Source: Myxococcota bacterium (lineage in GTDB: Bacteria; Myxococcota_A; UBA9160; PR03). From it: 11,973 bases of DNA. Of the stretch, positions 6,505 to 11,973 are shown in pieces. The notes under the pieces are model-generated. The model was given only the letters and a program-made list of their open reading frames with translations, was not told where the DNA came from and searched no databases. A program made the translations under genes and the position numbers. Location of the stretch: the NCBI GenBank assembly GCA_030066475.1, contig JASJBO010000261.1:1-11973 (forward strand), given 5' to 3'. How positions within the stretch are numbered: position 1 is the first letter of the stretch; the number at the start of each line of letters is the position of its first letter.

Positions 6505-7585
6505 GCGAGGCCCCCGCGCCCCTGGTCGAGGGCGCCCTCTCGATCCCGTTCTGGATCGCGTCCGGCATCGAACCGAGCGGCAGCACGGCGTCCACCGCGC
6601 CCGTGCGGATCGCCTGCTGCGGCATCCCGAACACCACCGCCGTCTCCTCCGACTCGGCCACCACGCGCCCCCCGCCGGCCTGGATCGCCTCCACGCCGAC
6701 GCGGCCGTCGTCGCCCATCCCGGTCAGCACCACGCCGAGCAGGTCGCTGCCGAAGTGCTTGGCCGCGGACGCGAACAGCCGGTCGACCGACGGCGCGTAC
6801 TTGTCGGCCGCGACGGCGGGGCCCACGCACGCGACCGTCTCGCCGCCGGCGCGTTCGAACTCCAGGTGGCTGCCCCCGGGCGCCACCAGCACGGTGCCGG
6901 GGCGCAGCGCGTCGCCGCTCGCCGCCTCGCGCGCGGCGAACGGCGTGAGGCGGTCCAGCCGCTGCGAGAAGCCGCGCGTGAAGCCTGGCGGCATGTGCTG
7001 GGCCACCACCACCGCCAGGTCGGGCGTCTGCACGAACGAGCCGAGGATCTGCACCAGCGCGGCGGGGCCGCCGGTCGAGGAGCCGATCGCCACGATGCGC
7101 GGGGCGCGCGCGCCCGCGGCCCGCCTCCCCCGCGCCGGCACCACCGGCGGCGCCGCGTCGAGCCGCTCGCGCACCTTGTCGATCCGGAGCTGGCGGATGG
7201 CGTGCACCTTGCGCAGCAGCTCCTGCTCGATCTGCTCGAGCTCGGGGCCGGCGCGCGGCGTCGGCTTGGCGATGAAGTCGACCGCGCCGAAGTCGAGGGC
7301 GCGGAACACGTTCTGGTCGTCGTTCCGTCCACTGATGACGATCACCGGCGTGGGCCGGCGGCTCATCACCAGCCGCAGGTAGGTGAACCCGTCCATGCGC
7401 GGCATCTCGAGATCGAGGGTCACCAGGTCGGGCTCGAGCTCGAAGGTCTTGCGCAGCGCCTCCTCGCCGTCGGGGGCGGCCGCGATCACCTCGACCAGCG
7501 GCGAGCGCTCGAGCATGCGCGTGATGGTCCGCCGGCTGAAGGCCGAGTCGTCGATCACCAGCACGCGGATCGGGTCGTTCGCCAT
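6497..7585 (-). CDS. cheB: Chemotaxis protein-glutamate methylesterase CheB
   Basis: CheB removes methyl groups from receptor glutamates and deamidates receptor glutamines, opposing CheR, and is activated by phosphorylation. The 362-residue product has the full architecture. The receiver domain spans 5-125, with Asp12-Asp13, phosphoacceptor Asp58 (TLDLEMPRMDG) and Lys107. A linker rich in Pro, Ala and Arg follows (about 140-162), then a methylesterase domain (162-350). The predicted catalytic triad is Ser170 in GSSTGG, His197 in QHMPPGFT and Asp293 in LTGMGDDG. ATG at 7585 shares its A with the cheR stop codon (TGATG), indicating translational coupling. Nothing is missing or truncated. With cheR directly upstream and a receptor gene in the same operon, it most likely acts on that MCP. 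Confidence 0.96.
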   Translation of the reverse strand: MANDPIRVLVIDDSAFSRRTITRMLERSPLVEVIAAAPDGEEALRKTFELEPDLVTLDLEMPRMDGFTYLRLVMSRRPTPVIVISGRNDDQNVFRALDFGAVDFIAKPTPRAGPELEQIEQELLRKVHAIRQLRIDKVRERLDAAPPVVPARGRRAAGARAPRIVAIGSSTGGPAALVQILGSFVQTPDLAVVVAQHMPPGFTRGFSQRLDRLTPFAAREAASGDALRPGTVLVAPGGSHLEFERAGGETVACVGPAVAADKYAPSVDRLFASAAKHFGSDLLGVVLTGMGDDGRVGVEAIQAGGGRVVAESEETAVVFGMPQQAIRTGAVDAVLPLGSMPDAIQNGIERAPSTRGAGASHE

Positions 7586-8505
7586 CACTCGCCCGACTCC
7601 GGCCCGAGCGCGGCGATCGCGTGCCGCGCGGCGTCGTGCCAGCGATCGTGAGTATCCGGCTTGGTGTAGACCATGTCGTGGCGCAGGTGGCGGATCTCGA
7701 AGTCCGTCGACAGGTTGATCAGCGACTCGGAGTGGCCCAGCAGGAGGTAGCCACCCGGCCGCAGCTTGTCGTGGAACGTCGAGACCAGCCGGCGCTTCGT
7801 GTCGAGATCGAAGTAGATGATCACGTTGCGACACAGGATCACGTCGAGCGAGCCGAGCAGGGCGGCGCGCGAGTCGTCCACCAGGTTCAGGTGCGCGAAG
7901 TTGACGTGCTTCTTGATCTCGTCCGAGATGCGGTAGACGCCGTCCTTCTCGACGAAGTACTTCCGGCGCAGGGGGGCGGCGGTCTCGCGGAAGGAGGCCT
8001 CGCGATACACCCCGCGGCGCGCCTTCTGGAGCATCTGGCGCGAGATGTCCGAGCCGTAGACGCGCAGGTCGCGTCCCGGCTCGAGGCCCGCCTCGAGCGC
8101 GAGCATCACCACCGAGTACGGCTCCTCGCCGCTCGAGCAGCCGGCCGACCAGACCGAGACCGGGCCGGTCGCCGCGCCCCGCCGCGAGCGCAGCGCGGGG
8201 ATGATCTCCTCGACCAGCGCGCTGAGCTGGGCCCGCTCGCGCAGGAAGTAGGTCTCGTTCGTGGTGAGCGTGTCGATCGCCCGGCCGAGCTCGCTGTCGC
8301 CGCTCGTGTCGCTGCGCAGCAGGTAGTGGTAGGCGCTGAAGCTGCGCAGACCCAGCTCGACGAGGCGGCCGCACAGGCGGCGCTCGAGCAGGAAACGGGA
8401 CTCGGACCCGAAGTGCAATCCGCAGCGCTCCTTGACCAGGGCGCGCAGCATGCGGAACTCGGCGTCCGTCATGCGGGGCTGAGCAGCTGCGTGGTCGCGC
8501 GCCAT
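7585..8505 (-). CDS. cheR: Chemotaxis protein methyltransferase CheR
   Basis: CheR transfers methyl groups from S-adenosylmethionine to glutamates of chemoreceptors. The 306-residue product has the small N-terminal helical domain (about 12-65), TTNETYFLRE (81-90), the SAM-binding loop SAGCSSGEEPYS (120-131), GSDIS (151-155), CRNVIIYF (225-232) and GGYLLLGHSES (251-261). The beta-loop region after KYF (about 183-200) is short, as in CheR enzymes that do not need a receptor pentapeptide; the neighbouring MCP indeed lacks one. I chose ATG at 8505, seven bases after the HEAT gene stop codon, with GGAGG about 12 bases upstream. The alternative ATG at 8472 would give 295 residues but has no ribosome binding site. 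The stop codon overlaps cheB by one base. Confidence 0.95.
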   Translation of the reverse strand: MARDHAAAQPRMTDAEFRMLRALVKERCGLHFGSESRFLLERRLCGRLVELGLRSFSAYHYLLRSDTSGDSELGRAIDTLTTNETYFLRERAQLSALVEEIIPALRSRRGAATGPVSVWSAGCSSGEEPYSVVMLALEAGLEPGRDLRVYGSDISRQMLQKARRGVYREASFRETAAPLRRKYFVEKDGVYRISDEIKKHVNFAHLNLVDDSRAALLGSLDVILCRNVIIYFDLDTKRRLVSTFHDKLRPGGYLLLGHSESLINLSTDFEIRHLRHDMVYTKPDTHDRWHDAARHAIAALGPESGE

Positions 8506-8512
8506 CGCCCGC

Positions 8513-10615
8513 TCAGGCCTCCAGTCGGGCCAGGGCGCGCAGGATGGTGTCCCGCACGAACTCGTCCTGCTCGCGCTCGAGGCGGCGCAGCACGGCGGGG
8601 ACGGCGTTGCACACGCCGCGATCGGCCAACGCCTGGATCGCGTCGGCGCGCACGGTCCAGTGCGGGTGCGAGGCGAGCGGGAACAGCTCGGCCAGGTCGT
8701 CGGCGTCGCCGTGCGCGGCGATGCAGCGAACGACCGCCTGGACCAGCTCGGGCGCCTCGCCGCCGAGCAGGCGCCGCAGCGGCAGCAGCGACTGCGAGCC
8801 CCCCAGCGCATCGAAGGCATCGACCACGGCCAGTGCCACCGGCCCCACGTCGTCCAGCCCGCGCTCGAGCACCGGCAGGACCCGCTCCGCGACCTCGCCC
8901 GGCCCCACCGTCGCACCCAGCTCGCCGAGCGCGCGCATCGCGGCCGCGCGAACCGCCGCGTCGTCGTCGGCCGCGAGCCGCTCCAGACCCTCGGCGGCCT
9001 CGCGCCCGCCGATGCGGCCCAGCGCCTGCGCGACCGCCGAGCGCACCTCGCTCGCCTCGTCGGCCAGCGCCAGGCGCAGCGGCTCGGGGAGCGCGCCCGA
9101 CGAGAGCCGCGCCGCGGCGCGCACCGCGTGGGCCCGCACGCCGGGACTGGGATCGCTGATCAGGAGCGCGACGATCGGCACCTGCTCGGCGCTGCCCACC
9201 TCGCCGAGCACCCGCGCGATCGCCAGCCGCGCCGCCTCGGAGGCGCCTTCCAGCGCGTCGCTCAGGGCACCCGCCGCCTCCCGCGCGACCCCGGGCGAGC
9301 AGCGGCCCCGCCCGGCAATGGCGGCGAGCGCCTCGATCGCAGCGGCGCACTCGACGTCGCTCTCGGGATCCGGATCGTCGGCCGCGCGCCGCAGGCAGCG
9401 CACCAGCGGGCACAGCGCGTGCGTCTCCTGGCGGCGGCCCAGGGCCTCCGCCGCCGACGCGCGCGTGGCGAGGTCGTTCTCGTCGAGCGCCGCGAGCAGC
9501 CGCTCGGCGCCCGCCGCGCCGCGCGTATGGCCGAGCGTCTCGCAGGCGATCGCGCGCTGCGGACCGTCGAGGCCCGCCCAGCTCGCGTCGATCGCCTCCT
9601 CGGCGACCGCCGCGAAGTCGACCAGGGTCCCGATCGCCACTTCGGCGAGGGCCTCGTCGCGCGCGGCCCGCAGCAGCGGGACGACGCTGCGCGGCGACGG
9701 GATCAGCCCGAGGAACTGCACCAGCATCAGGCGCACCTGGAGCTCGGCCTCCTCGAGACGCTCGAGCGCGAAATCGAGCAGCTCCTCGCAGCCGGCGGCC
9801 GTCTCGCGCACGCGCGCCACCAGCCCGTCGCCGGCAGCCGGCTCGCTCCGCGCGGCCACGCGCACCAGCGCCTCCATCGCCGCTTCGCGCGTGGACCGCG
9901 ACGACGCGAGCAGTCCCTCGAGCAGCGCCTCGACGCCCACGGGATCGTCGCTGCGGCCCAGCACCCCGAAGGCCGCGGGACGCAGCATCGGGTGCGCCAG
10001 CGCGCCGCTGAGCTCGTCCGCGGCCAGTGGCACCTCGAGGCGCGCCAGCGCTCGCAGCGCGGAGAACCGGACCAGCGGGTCCTCGTCGTCGCGCAGCGCG
10101 CGCTCGACCAGACCGCGGACCGCGGCGTCGCCGCCGATCGCCCCCAGTGCGTCGGCCACGGCGCCGCGCACGTTCGGGTCGACGTCGTCGAGCATCTCGA
10201 CCAGGCGCGGCGCGGCCTCCTCCGCGCCGATCCCGGCCAGCGCGTCGACTACCAGCTTGCGGACGTCGACGTCGGCGTTGGCGGAGGTCTCGAGCAGCGG
10301 ACCGACCATGCCGCGGCCGCTGCGCACCAGCGCCTCGACCGCCGCGTTGCGGCGCCCGGGGTTGTCACCGTCGGCGAGCGCGCGGACCAGGTGCTCGGCG
10401 ACCGGCCAGGCGGCCGGCGCCGTCACGAGCCCGTCGACCGCCGCCTTGCGCACGCGCCAGCTGTCGTCACCCAGGGAGGCTGCCAGCATCGGCATGGCCT
10501 CGTCCCGAGGCAGCGCCCGGGCGCGTTCGATCGCGAGACGGCGCACCTCTTCGTCGCCGCTCTCGAGGTCACGGCGGATGCTCTCGCGATCGCGCGCGTC
10601 GAGCGGGAGGGTCAC
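8513..10615 (-). CDS. HEAT-repeat protein of chemosensory operon
   Basis: The 700-residue product is almost wholly built of about 30-residue HEAT (PBS-lyase-like) helical repeats. Examples are DDSWRVRKAAVDGL, DVDPNVRGAVADALGAIG, DPSPGVRAHAVRAAARL, EASEVRSAVAQALGRIG, DDAAVRAAAMRALGELG and EQDEFVRDTILRALARL at the end. There is no signal peptide or membrane span and no visible catalytic motif, so a cytoplasmic protein-binding scaffold is most likely. GTG at 10615 overlaps the upstream stop codon as GTGA and follows GGGGGAG; the frame extends far upstream, but that part is antisense-like shadow sequence. The partner is unknown. In Myxococcus xanthus the Che7 pathway includes a HEAT-repeat protein, Cpc7, so a role as pathway output or regulator is plausible. 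PBS-lyase activity is not expected, since such repeats alone do not show it. Confidence 0.92.
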   Translation of the reverse strand: MTLPLDARDRESIRRDLESGDEEVRRLAIERARALPRDEAMPMLAASLGDDSWRVRKAAVDGLVTAPAAWPVAEHLVRALADGDNPGRRNAAVEALVRSGRGMVGPLLETSANADVDVRKLVVDALAGIGAEEAAPRLVEMLDDVDPNVRGAVADALGAIGGDAAVRGLVERALRDDEDPLVRFSALRALARLEVPLAADELSGALAHPMLRPAAFGVLGRSDDPVGVEALLEGLLASSRSTREAAMEALVRVAARSEPAAGDGLVARVRETAAGCEELLDFALERLEEAELQVRLMLVQFLGLIPSPRSVVPLLRAARDEALAEVAIGTLVDFAAVAEEAIDASWAGLDGPQRAIACETLGHTRGAAGAERLLAALDENDLATRASAAEALGRRQETHALCPLVRCLRRAADDPDPESDVECAAAIEALAAIAGRGRCSPGVAREAAGALSDALEGASEAARLAIARVLGEVGSAEQVPIVALLISDPSPGVRAHAVRAAARLSSGALPEPLRLALADEASEVRSAVAQALGRIGGREAAEGLERLAADDDAAVRAAAMRALGELGATVGPGEVAERVLPVLERGLDDVGPVALAVVDAFDALGGSQSLLPLRRLLGGEAPELVQAVVRCIAAHGDADDLAELFPLASHPHWTVRADAIQALADRGVCNAVPAVLRRLEREQDEFVRDTILRALARLEA

Positions 10616-11973
10616 GCACTCCCCCGCGACCGGGCCACGCGCAGCAGCTCCGCCGCGACGAAGTCGTGCGCGTCGCGCACGCGCGGGTCGATGCGTCCGC
10701 TCAACAGGGCGCGGCCCTCGTGCAGCTCGTCCTGCATGGCGTCGAGGACGTTTCCGCCCCGGATCGCCGTAGCGAACTTCTCCGGGTTGTAGAGCACGAT
10801 GTCCGACACGATGATGCGCGCCAGGCGCTCGGCTTCGGCACGCGCCGGGGCCAGCTCGTCGACGGGCGGAGCCGCCACCGGCTGGACGGCGGGCGCGGGC
10901 TCGAGGGGCTGGTCGAGCTCGAGCGGCTCGGGCGCCGGGACCTGCGCCGGCGGCGCCGCGGCAGCCGGCATGGCGGGCGCGGGCGGCGCCCCCACGCCCG
11001 GCGCGACGGCGGGCGGCGCGGCGGCGGGCGCGGACGCGGGCGCAGCGGCAGCAACCTCTACCGCGACCGGCGCGGCGGGCTCCACCGCGGGCGTCTCCAA
11101 CGAGAGCGGCGCGGCGGGCTCCACCGCGGGCGTGTCCAACGCGAGCGGCGCGGCGGGCGCGTCCACGGCCGCCGGAGCGACCGGCGCCACGGCGGGCGGG
11201 TCCACGGCCGCCGGAGCGACCGGCGCCACGGCGGGCGCCTCCACGGGGACGGGTGCGGCAGGCGTCTCGGCGGGCGCCTCCACGGCCACCGGAGCCGCGG
11301 CGGGCGCGGACTCGCGCGAGAGCAGACCGACGCGTTCGCAGACGCCGCGCAGGGCCTCGGGCAGATCCTGCGCTTCCACGTAGGCGTCGGCACCGTACAG
11401 CTCGTTGGGCAGGCGGCGGTAGCGCTGCTCGTTGTGGATCGCGCCGATCAACGCCACCTGGATCGAGCGCAGGCTCTCGTTGCGCTTGACGATCTCGCAG
11501 ACCTGGAAGCCGAACATCTTCGGGAGCGCCGCATCGAGCAGCACCAGCCGGGGCAGCGTGCGCTGGATCCCGAGCATGGCCTCCACCCCGTCGTGCGCCA
11601 CGACGACCTGGAGGCCCCAGCCCTCGATCGACTCCACCAGGACCTTGCACGCGTCGGGATTGGCGTGCGCCACGAGCACGAGCCGCTCCCGGTCGAGGCG
11701 TTGGACGTCGTGCAACGGCGACGCGCCGGGCACCCCGGTACTCACGTGCGGGTCGGCGGCAGCCGGTGCGACGGACTCTGAGCCCGGCAGTCCCGCTGCG
11801 CCCGCCGCTGGCTCGCCGAGGGGCGCCGGAATCGCAGCCGCCTCGCTCGCGAACGACTGGACGTCGAGCTCGGGAGCGGCGACCGGTGCCGGCTCGGGCG
11901 ACGCGAGGGGCGCCGCCGCGGGCCCGGCTGGAGCGGGCGGGGCGGGCTCGGCCATCGGGTGCGGAGCGGGCTC
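10612..11973 (-). CDS. Degenerate receiver-domain protein with Pro/Ala linker (5' partial)
   Basis: An ATG at 11955 gives 447 residues, but the frame stays open for six more Pro/Ala-rich codons to the window edge and the ATG has no ribosome binding site. The true start probably lies outside. Numbered from that ATG: 1-85 is a Pro/Ala-rich linker and 90-212 is a receiver-like domain. The receiver keeps Asp141 in VLLDAALPKMFGFQ, but the acidic pair is His97-Ala98, the Thr/Ser position is Gly171 and the Lys position is Ala195. It is therefore unlikely to be phosphorylated normally. Residues 214-375 are a second Pro/Ala linker with 13-residue repeats. Residues 376-447 are a small helical domain (IIVSDIVLYNPEKF, EGRALLSG). 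I recall similar proteins in deltaproteobacteria that begin with an MJ0042-type zinc ribbon; this is memory, not shown here. It overlaps the HEAT gene as GTGA. Confidence 0.85.
   Translation of the reverse strand, partial: EPAPHPMAEPAPPAPAGPAAAPLASPEPAPVAAPELDVQSFASEAAAIPAPLGEPAAGAAGLPGSESVAPAAADPHVSTGVPGASPLHDVQRLDRERLVLVAHANPDACKVLVESIEGWGLQVVVAHDGVEAMLGIQRTLPRLVLLDAALPKMFGFQVCEIVKRNESLRSIQVALIGAIHNEQRYRRLPNELYGADAYVEAQDLPEALRGVCERVGLLSRESAPAAAPVAVEAPAETPAAPVPVEAPAVAPVAPAAVDPPAVAPVAPAAVDAPAAPLALDTPAVEPAAPLSLETPAVEPAAPVAVEVAAAAPASAPAAAPPAVAPGVGAPPAPAMPAAAAPPAQVPAPEPLELDQPLEPAPAVQPVAAPPVDELAPARAEAERLARIIVSDIVLYNPEKFATAIRGGNVLDAMQDELHEGRALLSGRIDPRVRDAHDFVAAELLRVARSRGSA
11069..11316 (-). repeat. 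39-bp in-frame tandem repeat (about six units)
   Basis: Units recur every 39 bases, with one 42-base step; the shared TCCAC motif falls at 11081, 11120, 11162, 11201, 11240 and 11279. The pair 11069-11107 and 11108-11146 differ at two bases. The pair 11161-11199 and 11200-11238 differ at one base. Outer units are more diverged. Each unit encodes 13 residues of the form APxxVExPAVxPx in the linker between the receiver-like domain and the C-terminal domain. All length changes are multiples of three. Confidence 0.88.

Noticed and set aside
8660..10792. Long plus-strand frames (up to about 740 codons) opposite the HEAT-repeat gene
   Set aside because: They mirror the periodic HEAT coding sequence and show Ser/Ala/Arg-rich or Arg/His-rich composition only. 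The minus strand has the real repeats and the GTGA coupling.
10616..11650. N-terminal extension of the HEAT-repeat frame by about 345 codons
   Set aside because: The extension is out of frame with, and fully overlaps, the receiver-domain gene. It encodes only Arg/Gly/Ala-rich sequence, and GTG at 10615 has a ribosome binding site and stop-codon overlap.

Overview
The window is high-G+C DNA (roughly 70% or more by eye). It holds nine genes on the minus strand, one on the plus strand (rpsT), and a short intergenic repeat family. The lptE-holA pair shows a Gram-negative cell with lipopolysaccharide export. A HEAT-repeat protein inside a chemosensory operon, a very Ala/Pro-rich receiver-like protein and the G+C bias together resemble the deltaproteobacterial groups (Myxococcota and relatives). 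That placement is inference; no species-level marker is visible.

Layout, left to right. Positions 1-273 (minus) are the start of an exported protein that runs off the left edge; its open frame contains two copies of the repeat. Positions 392-655 (plus) are rpsT with a TTG start. Positions 656-962 are a convergent intergenic region with repeat copies and a hairpin. Positions 963-2476 (minus) are lptE followed by holA, overlapping as GTGA. Positions 2477-2712 are an intergenic stretch carrying a 92-bp tandem duplication of the same repeat. Positions 2713-11973 (minus) are one compact chemosensory-type operon. In transcription order it encodes a degenerate-receiver protein with a Pro/Ala linker (5' end outside the window), a 700-residue HEAT-repeat protein, CheR, CheB, a coiled-coil/GAF protein, a CheY-like response regulator, and a polytopic methyl-accepting chemotaxis protein (MCP). 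Junctions are overlaps of 4, 1 and 8 bases or gaps of 7, 7 and 38 bases, so the seven genes are almost certainly cotranscribed.

How the genes work together. The MCP would sense a signal through an unusual N-terminal membrane region, CheR and CheB would set its methylation level, and the CheY-like protein would carry phosphoryl output. No CheA kinase or CheW coupling protein is in the window; they should lie upstream (beyond 11973) or elsewhere. The HEAT-repeat, GAF and pseudo-receiver proteins are not flagellar-motor parts and suggest an alternative-function chemosensory pathway, by analogy with the Myxococcus xanthus Che7 system, which also includes a HEAT-repeat protein (Cpc7).

Most notable points: an interspersed repeat found both between genes and in frame inside a secreted-protein gene; an in-frame 39-bp minisatellite in the receiver protein; an MCP hairpin tip with two altered trimer-contact positions; and a sharp change in codon choice inside the MCP gene.
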